Positions 44,387-52,303 of a stretch of 64,000 nt of DNA are shown piece after piece. Position 1 is the first letter of the stretch. The number at the start of each line of letters is the position of its first letter. Source of the stretch: Magnetococcales bacterium. Lineage in GTDB: Bacteria > Pseudomonadota > Magnetococcia > Magnetococcales > JADFYX01. Below the pieces are notes generated by a model, which saw only the letters and a program-made list of their open reading frames with translations, was not told the origin of the DNA and ran no database searches. Where the stretch lies: contig JADFZU010000001.1 of assembly GCA_015232365.1 (NCBI GenBank), positions 42,640 to 106,639 on the forward strand, in the 5' to 3' direction. The translations under genes and the position numbers were made by a program.

Positions 44387-45148
44387 ATGCCACAGTTCAA
44401 ATCATTTTTTGGACCGTTGGTTTTAGTTGCACTCTGGCCTTTAGTAGATGGTTGGGCTGATGAGCAACAGAATAGGGCTATGGCTACCGATTTTGTTTCT
44501 GAGCAGGTCTTTATCCCTCTTTCCAACAGAAATCCAAATCAGTTGCAGTCTGATGCATTTCAGCAATCTGGTAGCAGTTCAACATGGTCGCAACCGGCTT
44601 ATAATGTTCAGAAGCCACAATCTGTGGTTGCTCCTCCAGTAGGGGTAACAGGTGGCAGTGCAGCAACTGCAAATAACCGTTTTTGGGCACCACCAGCAAA
44701 TTTCCAGGATGGTGAGGAGCCGATCAGTAATGGATCTAGCTGGTCTTCAACTCCACCTTCTGATTCTGTTTGGGGTGGTGTTAAAAGAAAAAAGCCACGT
44801 ATGGCATCAGAATATGACCCCAGGTTTGACTATTCTGATGTAGATGAGCCATTAGAAACTACAGATAGTTATATCGACCCTGATGAGTATAGAAAGCTAA
44901 GGTCAGGCCGTGCAATGGGAGTTGGTAGTAGTGACCTGTGGCGGGATGATTATTCTCGGCAGCCTTCTACAAGAGATTCGGTCTGGGATGATAAAACTCC
45001 TGATTATAGGAATAAGCCAAAGGGATATGATCCGTTTGATTACAGTGAGGATGATGGTGAAATGCCAGCAGGTAACCTCTCTTATGACTCACTCTATAAT
45101 GATTTAGGGGCTCCACCACAAGGTACTTACGGTAATCAATGGCGGTAG
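44387..45148 (+). CDS. Secreted low-complexity protein, Asp/Tyr/Pro/Ser-rich
   Basis: 253 residues. The signal peptide is FFGPLVLVALWPLVDGWA-DEQQ. The mature chain has no recognisable domain; it is rich in Ser, Asn, Gln and Pro, then in Asp and Tyr, with motifs such as SEYDPRFDYSDV, KGYDPFDYSEDD and DSLYNDLG. There is no Cys. A good SD (GAGGAG) overlaps the end of the RND gene, so it belongs to that operon. The YDPF/YDPW theme recalls the protein at 33589. Family unknown; a secreted matrix or coat role is a guess. Confidence 0.6.
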   Translation: MPQFKSFFGPLVLVALWPLVDGWADEQQNRAMATDFVSEQVFIPLSNRNPNQLQSDAFQQSGSSSTWSQPAYNVQKPQSVVAPPVGVTGGSAATANNRFWAPPANFQDGEEPISNGSSWSSTPPSDSVWGGVKRKKPRMASEYDPRFDYSDVDEPLETTDSYIDPDEYRKLRSGRAMGVGSSDLWRDDYSRQPSTRDSVWDDKTPDYRNKPKGYDPFDYSEDDGEMPAGNLSYDSLYNDLGAPPQGTYGNQWR

Positions 45149-45180
45149 CATTTTTTTTGGCAAGGTAATTTTTATTAAAG

Positions 45181-45831
45181 ATGAATATATTTGGATTTGG
45201 TCTGTTTTTAGTGGTTTCACTACTATCATTTTTACCTTCATCAATTTTGATGGCGGATGGTAGAGCATCTTGGAGCTATGGTTCAGGCAGGAATGTTGAT
45301 GCTGGACCTGATTCCAAGCCAGCTTTTAATCCATGGACTGGTGAGATGAGTGGTCCCAAGGCCAAAAGCCAGGCTGAACAGTTTCAATATGGTGAAGAGC
45401 GGGAGAGGGTAGAGCCAATAACTTTAGATGAGTTATATCCAAAGCAAGGTGACGCGGTAAAGGGTCAGCGGCCATGGGGCAAAGTTCCCAAACAGTTTCA
45501 AAATCAAGATAGTGATTCTTACGGTTATAGCCAGCGTAAAACCAAGAGCAGGTATCCAAGTGATACCAAGCAGTGGCCCGATTCTAACCATGATGAGAGT
45601 GACCTCAAGGATAACTCCTCTATTGACCGTTTTCCACCTACCTATCAGCAGTACCGCCAAGGGTCTGCTGAGAAATATTTCGCCCCGCAACGCCGAAACT
45701 ATCGTCGAGGTTACGGCGATGAGTATCCACCATCATCTGGGCCGCGTTTTAACGATCATGAGTTAGACTCTGATGGTTGGAATGGGGTTCCATCTTCATA
45801 CCGGAACTATAATTATCTACCGAGATACTGA
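45181..45831 (+). CDS. Secreted low-complexity protein, Ser/Tyr/Arg-rich
   Basis: 216 residues. The signal peptide is FGLFLVVSLLSFLPSSILMA-DGRAS. The mature part has FNPWTGEMSGP, then DELYPKQGD, and a Tyr/Arg/Pro-rich C-terminus (RRNYRRGYGDEYPPSSGP... YRNYNYLPRY). No Cys or catalytic motif. It follows the previous secreted gene after 32 bases and shares composition with it, so the two may be diverged paralogues or partners. No database family comes to mind. Confidence 0.6.
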   Translation: MNIFGFGLFLVVSLLSFLPSSILMADGRASWSYGSGRNVDAGPDSKPAFNPWTGEMSGPKAKSQAEQFQYGEERERVEPITLDELYPKQGDAVKGQRPWGKVPKQFQNQDSDSYGYSQRKTKSRYPSDTKQWPDSNHDESDLKDNSSIDRFPPTYQQYRQGSAEKYFAPQRRNYRRGYGDEYPPSSGPRFNDHELDSDGWNGVPSSYRNYNYLPRY

Positions 45832-45842
45832 AAAATAGTTCA

Positions 45843-46457
45843 ATGGGAAAAATTTCGACCCTCATAATTATTTTTTTTATTGTTATTCCGGCAGAAATTT
45901 TTGCTGGCAAGCACAAAACAGTTGTCGAATTTTCTGCTGATGTTGTAAGAACAGTCCCTGGTAAAGCCGAGCCAATCTCAAAAGGGCGGATGGTTGTTAG
46001 TCGCTATGGAATTCGCACAGAAGGCAAAAAAGGGGGGGAGAGTGTCGTCTTTATTTTTCGGCCTAAAAAAAAGCTTGTCTGGACACTTTTTCCTGAAAAA
46101 AAAAACTATGAAGAGCGTCTCGGTTTAGTAATCGACCGTCCGCCTCTACCTATGGATGCCAATAGCCCTTGCCAAAAGGATAGAGCTGTCGTCTGTCAGT
46201 TGTTGGGCAATACTGTATTACATAATAGAAGTGTTGAGCACTGGCTTCTCTCTAGAAGAACAAAGAAAAAGCTTAAACCTGTTGTCCAGCTTTGGATTGA
46301 TACCAATCTAAAGGTTGCCATCAGGGAGACCTTTTTGGATGGTATGACTATAGAGTTGCAAAATTTACAAGAGAAGCCTCAAAATATCAAATCATTCATT
46401 ATTCCTGATGGTTATACAAAAAAAGCGTTGCCTGAAAAATTACCAGCAAAAAAATAG
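45843..46457 (+). CDS. Secreted DUF4412/LolA-like protein
   Basis: 204 residues with signal peptide TLIIIFFIVIPAEIFAGK. FSADVVRTVPGKAEPISKGRMVVSRYGIRTEG and IFRPKKKLVWTLFPEKKNYEE resemble the LolA-fold family in which outer-membrane-directed proteins compare substrate lipids (DUF4412 style). CQKDRAVVC provides two cysteines that could bridge. The C-terminus reads VQLWIDTNLKVAIRET and MTIELQNLQEKPQ, then a Lys-rich tail. It lies 12 bases after the preceding secreted gene. A chaperone or lipoprotein-sorting role for this operon is inferred only. Confidence 0.55.
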   Translation: MGKISTLIIIFFIVIPAEIFAGKHKTVVEFSADVVRTVPGKAEPISKGRMVVSRYGIRTEGKKGGESVVFIFRPKKKLVWTLFPEKKNYEERLGLVIDRPPLPMDANSPCQKDRAVVCQLLGNTVLHNRSVEHWLLSRRTKKKLKPVVQLWIDTNLKVAIRETFLDGMTIELQNLQEKPQNIKSFIIPDGYTKKALPEKLPAKK

Positions 46458-46517
46458 TAAACCCAAGCCTGAAATTTCATATAGCTTCCGGGCTGAAGGA
46501 TTGTTTGGAGAGATGTT

Positions 46518-47225
46518 GTGTCTATAAAACTGACCGCCGATGAACGGCGGCGTTATAAAACCCATGGCCGAAAAAGAGGTTTTTTAAAGGATAAAGATGC
46601 CGTACATCTTAAAGAGACCATGCCTGGTTTATCCCTGGTAGATGGGGATGGCCGGGATGAGCTACTGGCAAGGTTTAAGCAAAAAAATCTAAGTTCAGCT
46701 AAACTATGGTTGGAGATTGGTTTTGGTAATGGGGAGTTTTTGGCCCATTTGGCTGCACTTCATCCAGAAGACTGTTTTATTGGAGTGGATGTTTTTTTAG
46801 AGGGAGTTTCAGCCCTTTTAAGAAGGCTTGAGCGTCAAGGCAGCGATAATGTCCGGGTGGCGGTAGATAACGCCAATATTGTATTGCTTGAGAAGATCCC
46901 TCTTGACTCTTTAGATCGGGTCATAATTAATTTCCCGGATCCTTGGCCGAAAAAAAGGCATAATAAACGTCGTTTGATTCAAAAGGCATTTCTAGATTTG
47001 CTTGCACCACGTATGCGCAGGGGCGGGCTTATCTCATTAGCTACTGATTGGGCGGAGTATTCTGAGTGGATGTTGGACCATCTAGATGCACATAAATATT
47101 TTGCCAATACGGTCGAAGGTGGTGGTTTCGCCCCCCAACCCCAAGAGTGGCTGACAACCAGGTTTCAAAATAAAGGCCAAAAAGCTGGGCGTCCAGCACG
47201 GCACCTTCTATTTAAAAAGATTTAA
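46518..47225 (+). CDS. trmB: tRNA (guanine-N7-)-methyltransferase
   Basis: TrmB makes m7G46 in tRNA using SAM. WLEIGFGNGEFLAHLA (about residue 65) is the SAM-binding motif, and FIGVDVFLEGVSALL follows. INFPDPWPKKRHNKRRLI (about 138-155) is the family signature. TDWAEYSEWM and TRFQNKGQKAGRPA close the fold. GTG start with TTTGGAG upstream. A small imperfect hairpin precedes the SD. It may be the last gene of the RND-secreted protein operon. Palindromic element copy 3 follows about 65 bases after the stop. Confidence 0.96.
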   Translation: MSIKLTADERRRYKTHGRKRGFLKDKDAVHLKETMPGLSLVDGDGRDELLARFKQKNLSSAKLWLEIGFGNGEFLAHLAALHPEDCFIGVDVFLEGVSALLRRLERQGSDNVRVAVDNANIVLLEKIPLDSLDRVIINFPDPWPKKRHNKRRLIQKAFLDLLAPRMRRGGLISLATDWAEYSEWMLDHLDAHKYFANTVEGGGFAPQPQEWLTTRFQNKGQKAGRPARHLLFKKI

Positions 47226-47289
47226 GAAATATTCTATTTTATCGGTTAAACAGTTATGTAAATGTTTTTTTTTGATAATCTGCTATTAT

Positions 47290-47449
47290 GCTGATTCAGC
47301 AGTTGTAAGCTCGCAGCAGTCACAACCCTTGATTCACCTGGTAAATCAGAAAAAGGTCTTGTCACCAACAAGGTGACTTCGATTTTTTCTAATTTACCAG
47401 ATAAACCAATATGTTGCACATTCTACACACTTCCAGCTGCCGAATTTGG
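47290..47449 (+). repeat. Dispersed palindromic element, copy 3 (best preserved)
   Basis: The left end GATTCAGCAGTTG (47293) pairs with the right end CAGCTGCCGAATT. The inner stem TTGATTCACCTGGTAAATCAGAAAAA pairs almost perfectly with TTTTTTCTAATTTACCAGATAAACCAA. The core is TCACC-AACA-AGGTGA. ATTAT on both flanks (47285-47289 and 47450-47454) may be a target duplication. It lies between trmB and the cNMP-domain gene. Confidence 0.8.
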
Positions 47450-47497
47450 ATTATACACCAGGTAATTTTTTGAACCCGTTAAATGAGGTGTTGCTCA

Positions 47498-47959
47498 ATG
47501 ACAACAGTAGAAGATATAAGGCAGATTGATCTATTTGATAGTTTGGATGATGGAGCACTGGAATCAATAGCTGCATTTTCCACAATAAAAGAGTTTGCTG
47601 ATGGTGATGTCATTTTAGCTGAAAACGATGGTAAGGGGTTGGTTATTCGAGACCTCTATCTGTTGATGGATGGTTCAGTTCGTATCCAGAAGCACCCCCA
47701 AGGTTTTTTTCCTTTAAAAGCAATAGATATCCAAGCTATTGACAATGAAGTCTATGGGGAGATTGGTTGGCTGTTGGGGTCAAAACCATCAGCAGAGGTC
47801 ACTAGCAGTGGCAGTAGCCGTATGCTTGTTGTTAATGGTATAAAATTGTTTGATTTATGTGATCGTGATACCAATGTTGGATATAATATTCTCTTTCGTT
47901 TATCGGCTATTCTTGCTATGCGTCTAGTAAATCAAACCAGTGCCAATTTTGCTTCATAA
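47498..47959 (+). CDS. Degenerate cyclic nucleotide-binding domain protein
   Basis: 153 residues, a single CNMP-fold domain: IRQIDLFDSLDDGALESIAAFSTIKEFADGDVILAENDG, then LYLLMDGSVRI and EVYGEIGWLLGSKPSAEVTSSG. Real cNMP sites have a conserved Arg after the GE segment; here the position is occupied by Ser/Ala, so nucleotide binding is doubtful. No HTH or kinase is attached. ATG 47498 has GAGGTG upstream; the track start at 47483 overlaps that SD. It may be a small protein-interaction or pseudo-sensor module. Confidence 0.75.
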   Translation: MTTVEDIRQIDLFDSLDDGALESIAAFSTIKEFADGDVILAENDGKGLVIRDLYLLMDGSVRIQKHPQGFFPLKAIDIQAIDNEVYGEIGWLLGSKPSAEVTSSGSSRMLVVNGIKLFDLCDRDTNVGYNILFRLSAILAMRLVNQTSANFAS

Positions 47960-48282
47960 CCGATTTAACTTTATTGGATAAATCAAATCCGCAATATTTT
48001 GCTTCATATAAAAATTGCCAACTGTCGAATTCAGGCTATTGTGAGTGGCTGTTTGATTTGTTACGATTAACGTTTGAATATGTTTTTTCAGCAAAGTTCA
48101 TTAATCAGAATGATTCTTGATTTACAATAATCTTTTTTTGTTAAATAACCTTAACAAACGCCTGTGATCATCTTTGCATTTTTATCTGAATAGCTTTACA
48201 ATGCAGCTTTTGCCATGCTTATAGATTCACATGATATTGTGTTATGTGTTTGATTATAGTTTTTTTTTAGAGGAGTGGTTCC
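47960..48282. other. Intergenic region before nhaD
   Basis: 323 AT-rich bases with no gene. The first part holds a probable fragment of the palindromic element. The last 100 bases are the nhaD leader, with GAGGAG about 8 bases before the TTG start. I see no clear promoter boxes or riboswitch. Confidence 0.4.
47970..48034 (+). repeat. Probable right-end fragment of the palindromic element (copy 4)
   Basis: GCCAACTGTCGAATTCAGG (48017-48035) matches the right end of copy 3 (CCAGCTGCCGAATTTGG), and GGATAAATCAAAT...GCAATATTTTGC resembles its AGATAAACCAAT...GCACATT. The left half is missing because the upstream gene occupies that place. Confidence 0.45.
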
Positions 48283-49737
48283 TTGAACAGAATTCTGACA
48301 ATATTGCTTGCAACTTTTTCTGTTGCGATGGTCTGGCCGGAATTTGCTTTGGCCTCTGGTGGTGGAGGTGAGAGGCTCCCTCTCACTGATAGTGCCGTTG
48401 GTTATATGGCTATCTTGATTTTTGTTGTCTCTTATGCCTTTGTTATGGCCGAAGAGGTGACACACCTGCGTAAATCTAAACCGGTTCTTATTGCTGCCGG
48501 TCTGATTTGGGTTATGGTGGCAGCAGTGTACGCTAGCCATGGTATGCCTCATGCTGCTGAGGTTGCAGCACGGCATAACATTCTAGAGTATGCAGAGCTG
48601 TTCTTATTCTTGTTGGTTGCGATGACCTACATTAACGCTTTGGATGAACGCAATGTTTTTGAAGCACTGCGAGCCTGGTTGGTTCGTGCCGGTTATGGTT
48701 ATCGTAAGCTGTTCTGGATGACAGGTGTTCTAGCCTTCTTCATATCTCCTATAGCTGACAATCTAACCACAGCTCTTTTGATGTGTGCGGTTATTCTAGC
48801 TGTAGGCAGAGATAACACCAAGTTTGTCTCTCTTGCCTGTATCAATGTTGTTGTAGGTGCTAACGCTGGTGGAGCTTTTAGCCCATTTGGCGATATCACC
48901 ACTTTGATGGTTTGGCAGAAAGGTATTATACCGTTCCAAGACTTTTTTGTTCTGTTTGTACCTTCAGCCATCAACTGGTTGGTTCCTGCGTCAATCATGA
49001 ACTTTGCTGTTCCTGATGAAAAACCTGCCCCAAGTAACGAGGTCATTGACATCAAACGTGGCGGCAAGCGGATCATAGTTCTGTTTTTATTGACAATTGC
49101 TACTGCTGTTAGTTTCCATAACTTCCTTCACCTGCCGCCTATGATGGGTATGATGTTGGGATTGGGTTATCTATCATTGATGGCGTTCTACCTCAAGAAA
49201 ACCCATGGTAATGCGGAAGGTAAACAGGGCGATAGACGGAAAAAATATCTTGTTGAGAGGGAAGGTAATAGCAACCCTGTCGATATCTTCAGCAGTGTAG
49301 GTCGTGCTGAGTGGGATACCCTGCTGTTTTTCTATGGTGTTATCCTAGCTGTTGGTGGATTGGGTTTTATCGGTTATCTAGAGTTGGTATCTGGTGTAAT
49401 GTATGGCGACTGGGGGGCAACGAGTGCAAATATTGCTGTCGGATTCCTCTCTGCTATCGTTGACAACATTCCTGTTATGTTTGCTGTTTTGACTATGGGG
49501 CCAGATATGTCAGAAGGCCAATGGCTACTTGTTACACTAACTGCCGGTGTTGGTGGTAGCATGCTATCCATCGGTTCTGCTGCTGGTGTGGCTCTTATGG
49601 GGCAAGCTCGTGGTCAGTACACATTTGGAGCTCACCTTAAATGGGCTTGGGCTATTGCTCTCGGCTATGCGGCAAGTATCTATGCTCATTTCTTGATCAA
49701 CGCTCATAGCTTTGAGGGGATAATAAAAATCCCGTAA
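48283..49737 (+). CDS. nhaD: Na+/H+ antiporter NhaD
   Basis: This ion transporter (IT superfamily) exchanges Na+ or Li+ for protons. An N-terminal signal-like segment (LLATFSVAMVWPEFALASGGG) precedes about twelve membrane helices. The family core motifs FFISPIADNLTTALLM, NAGGAFSPFGDITTLMVW and GFLSAIVDNIPVMFA are present, the last carrying the repeated acidic D-N pair. GVGGSMLSIGSAAGVALMG lies in the second half. TTG start with GAGGAG upstream. At 484 residues it has the family length. Marine or alkaline life and Na+ homeostasis would fit. A strong terminator follows. Confidence 0.93.
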   Translation: MNRILTILLATFSVAMVWPEFALASGGGGERLPLTDSAVGYMAILIFVVSYAFVMAEEVTHLRKSKPVLIAAGLIWVMVAAVYASHGMPHAAEVAARHNILEYAELFLFLLVAMTYINALDERNVFEALRAWLVRAGYGYRKLFWMTGVLAFFISPIADNLTTALLMCAVILAVGRDNTKFVSLACINVVVGANAGGAFSPFGDITTLMVWQKGIIPFQDFFVLFVPSAINWLVPASIMNFAVPDEKPAPSNEVIDIKRGGKRIIVLFLLTIATAVSFHNFLHLPPMMGMMLGLGYLSLMAFYLKKTHGNAEGKQGDRRKKYLVEREGNSNPVDIFSSVGRAEWDTLLFFYGVILAVGGLGFIGYLELVSGVMYGDWGATSANIAVGFLSAIVDNIPVMFAVLTMGPDMSEGQWLLVTLTAGVGGSMLSIGSAAGVALMGQARGQYTFGAHLKWAWAIALGYAASIYAHFLINAHSFEGIIKIP

Positions 49738-49757
49738 GTTTGGTTTTTACAATTAAT

Positions 49758-49795
49758 AAAGGGCGGACGGTGCTGAGCTGTCTGCCCTTTTTTTA
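49758..49795 (+). terminator. Intrinsic terminator after nhaD
   Basis: AAAGGGCGGACGG-TGCTGAG-CTGTCTGCCCTTT forms a strong stem followed by a run of seven T. It lies about 22 bases after the nhaD stop. Confidence 0.9.
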
Positions 49796-49812
49796 TATAT
49801 TGGTCTATACAA

Positions 49813-50079
49813 ATGAGTGAACAACGCCCATCTTTTGCTGTTTTGGCTGGCTGGTCTATCGGAATTTTGGTTGCTCTGGGAGTTTCTGGCTGGGCTCCAT
49901 GGTCAATTTTTATCCACTTTGGCCCCCACTGGGGGTTGTTATCTGGGCTTTTGTTGGTTATACCTTGGGCGTTATCGGTCAAGTATGAACCGGCAGGAAT
50001 TAAATTAGGGCCGTTTGCTACCCCGGTTATTTTTAACTTTTTTGGACTTCTAATTGCCTGGATATTGAAAATTTTATGA
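49813..50079 (+). CDS. Small two- or three-TM membrane protein
   Basis: 88 residues with hydrophobic segments AVLAGWSIGILVALGVSGWAPW, HWGLLSGLLLVIPWAL and VIFNFFGLLIAWILKIL. No family recognised. Its stop overlaps the MFS start by 4 bases (ATGA), so the proteins are translationally coupled and perhaps interact. It might be an accessory subunit of the MFS pump; this is inferred only from the overlap. Confidence 0.6.
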   Translation: MSEQRPSFAVLAGWSIGILVALGVSGWAPWSIFIHFGPHWGLLSGLLLVIPWALSVKYEPAGIKLGPFATPVIFNFFGLLIAWILKIL

Positions 50080-51287
50080 AGCGCAAGGCTTCCACGACGA
50101 TTATATTTTTTACGGTATTCTTGGATCTGCTCGGTTTTGGTATAGTCCTGCCCCTCATGCCACTTTACGCATCTGACCCCCGTTTTGCCGCCACACCGAC
50201 AGAAATTGGCTGGTTAATGGCGATCTACTCCATTATGCAGTTTATATTTGCTCCCTTATGGGGACGGTATTCCGACTATATTGGCCGTCGCCCAGTTTTG
50301 ATAATCGGTCTTTTCGGCTCCTCTCTCTCCTATCTGGTTTATGGCATGGCGACAACATTGACCATGCTTTTTATAGGTCGGGCAGTGGCAGGAATAATGG
50401 GAGCAAACATCTCTGTAGCCCAGGCAGCCATGGCCGATTTAACCAGCTACAAAGACCGGGCAAAGGCTATGGGTATGGTCGGTGCTGCTTTTGGTCTTGG
50501 TTTTGTGTTAGGTCCGGCTATGGGTGGGCTTCTCTCAGAATATGGTTTGGCAACCGCACCATTGGTTGCAGCAGTTATCACCGGGCTTAACGGTGTGGCT
50601 GCACTATTTTTTCTTGCTGAAACCAAGGCTCCTAGCCAGCAGAATGATAGCAAAAAAGAGAAGATTGCCTACCACCCTTTTGCCTTATCCCGCTGGCATG
50701 CGGCTTGGCAAAATGGTGGTGTCTTATTTATCTGTCTGTTGATGGGTCTATTTATTACCATGTTCTCCGCCTTTGAAGTTGTCTTGCCTATGTGGGGCCA
50801 TGATCTTTTTGGCTGGAATATGCGTGATATAGGTTGGGTATTTGTCTATGTCGGCGTGGTTGCAGTGATTGTCCAGGGAGGTATTGTCCGTCGCCTGGCT
50901 CCTAAAATTGGTGAAAAGTTGACTACAATGACCGGCCTGGTTTTTGTTGGTATTGGTTTTGCCCTTTTGGCTGGTTGGGGTAGGGAGTCGGTATGGGTGG
51001 CTTTGGCTCTTATTGCTGCCGGTTCTGGTCTGGTACACCCAGGTTTTTCCAGTCTGGTTAGCATCAATACCGATGCTGATAAACAGGGAATGATGCTGGG
51101 GCTGTTTCAGTCTATGAGTTCGTTGGGTCGTGGGGTTGGTCCGGTTGTTGGCGGGATTTTTTACGGCAGCCAAAAGAGTGGTGTGCTGTTTATCACATCA
51201 ATTGGTGTAGTGGTGGTATTACTGCTCTTTATTATTATCAGTAAGCAGGTTAAGAACGCCTGCCAAATCGAGATGAAAGCCGCATAA
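50076..51287 (+). CDS. MFS transporter, TetA/DHA1 drug-efflux-like
   Basis: 403 residues, twelve membrane segments. Motif A appears as GRYSDYIGRRPVLIIGL (about residues 66-82). The N-terminus FFTVFLDLLGFGIVLPLMPLYA is the classic DHA1 start, and GAAFGLGFVLGPAMGGLL resembles motif C. A periplasmic loop between TM6 and TM7 is Lys-rich. It probably exports a toxic compound; the substrate is unknown. The last 38 bases overlap the convergent holA gene. Confidence 0.9.
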   Translation: MKRKASTTIIFFTVFLDLLGFGIVLPLMPLYASDPRFAATPTEIGWLMAIYSIMQFIFAPLWGRYSDYIGRRPVLIIGLFGSSLSYLVYGMATTLTMLFIGRAVAGIMGANISVAQAAMADLTSYKDRAKAMGMVGAAFGLGFVLGPAMGGLLSEYGLATAPLVAAVITGLNGVAALFFLAETKAPSQQNDSKKEKIAYHPFALSRWHAAWQNGGVLFICLLMGLFITMFSAFEVVLPMWGHDLFGWNMRDIGWVFVYVGVVAVIVQGGIVRRLAPKIGEKLTTMTGLVFVGIGFALLAGWGRESVWVALALIAAGSGLVHPGFSSLVSINTDADKQGMMLGLFQSMSSLGRGVGPVVGGIFYGSQKSGVLFITSIGVVVVLLLFIIISKQVKNACQIEMKAA

Positions 51288-52272
51288 TCAGTCCGCCCAT
51301 AACTCTAGAAGGAGAGCCGCCACCGCTCTTCAGGGCTTTGTCTGCCTCCAGACAGTCGAGTAGCCCGTTGGCTAGAGCGGCTGTTTTAACTGTTCGGCAT
51401 TGAACCAGAAATTCACCCTCTTCTTTCCAGAATATTTGCAGTTTCCGGCTAATTGATTTGGGGTTTTCCCCATCGTTAAGCAGAGCTTGGCCTTGAATAA
51501 TCCGTCGCATACGCAGAGTAATAACGCCTATCATTGCCAGCGGCTCTTCACCACCATCCAAGAGTCTATCCAAAATATGTAGGGCTTTTTTTGTCTCACC
51601 TCTGTAAAGGGCTGCTGACAAACCAAAAACACTGTGCTGAACAGTCTCACCAACAACAGCAAATACCTCTTTTAGAGTGATATGCCGACTCTCTCCTACA
51701 AATAGTTGCAGCTTTTCCAGCTCACTAGTCGCAGCAGAAGTGTCGCCGTCCAACCGCTGTGATAGGTATTGTATGGCATCACGGTCTGCTTTATAGCCTT
51801 TTTTCTGCAGATATTGCTGAATCCAACTCCCAAGCTTGCCAGCTTCAAGAGGGTAGTAAGGGATGGCCCAGGCGGTTTTGCTGGTTTCAAAGCCCTTACG
51901 CAGAGTGTTTTTTGCCTCTAGATTGGATGATTGTACAACCAACAGTGTAGAGGCTGAGGGGGTTTCTAGATATTTTAATAGGGTTTTTTTAGCTTCATTA
52001 TCTATTTTATCTGCCTCTTTGAGGAGGACGAATTTTGTCTTACTTAAAAATGGAAACCCCTGGCAGGCATTTATAAAACGCTCTTCATCAAGGTTTTCAG
52101 CAAAAAAGGTCTCCGCATCAAAATCAGCGGCACTCTCATCTTTGATGATAAGTTTTCGTAGTTGCTCAACCTGTTTGACAATCAATCCTTGCTCTTGACC
52201 ATAAAGCAGAATAGCTGGGGGAAGAGGGGACTTTTTAAGGCTGCTACTTATTTCAGTTGCTTTCATTTTCAT
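51250..52272 (-). CDS. holA: DNA polymerase III delta subunit
   Basis: HolA opens the beta clamp within the clamp loader. The N-terminal ILLYGQEQGLIVKQVEQLR, then FLSKTKFVLLKEADKI, EAKKTLLKYLETP and the C-terminal helical collar domain (RMRRIIQGQALLNDG) fit the family; length 340 is normal. It is the last gene of a minus-strand run after the formyltransferase. Its 3' end overlaps the MFS gene tail by 38 bases, so the two transcripts are antisense there. Confidence 0.88.
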   Translation of the reverse strand: MKMKATEISSSLKKSPLPPAILLYGQEQGLIVKQVEQLRKLIIKDESAADFDAETFFAENLDEERFINACQGFPFLSKTKFVLLKEADKIDNEAKKTLLKYLETPSASTLLVVQSSNLEAKNTLRKGFETSKTAWAIPYYPLEAGKLGSWIQQYLQKKGYKADRDAIQYLSQRLDGDTSAATSELEKLQLFVGESRHITLKEVFAVVGETVQHSVFGLSAALYRGETKKALHILDRLLDGGEEPLAMIGVITLRMRRIIQGQALLNDGENPKSISRKLQIFWKEEGEFLVQCRTVKTAALANGLLDCLEADKALKSGGGSPSRVMGGLIMRLSSRFGRRS

Positions 52273-52303
52273 AAGATCTATAGTGCCACTTTTTTCCTTA
52301 AAA

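Noticed and set aside
43779-44393. 204-residue minus-strand ORF antisense to the RND gene end
   Set aside because: It is the shadow of the Lys-rich tail codons; no SD or recognisable domain.
50748-51173. 141-residue minus-strand ORF within the MFS gene
   Set aside because: Shadow frame of a well-supported twelve-helix transporter.
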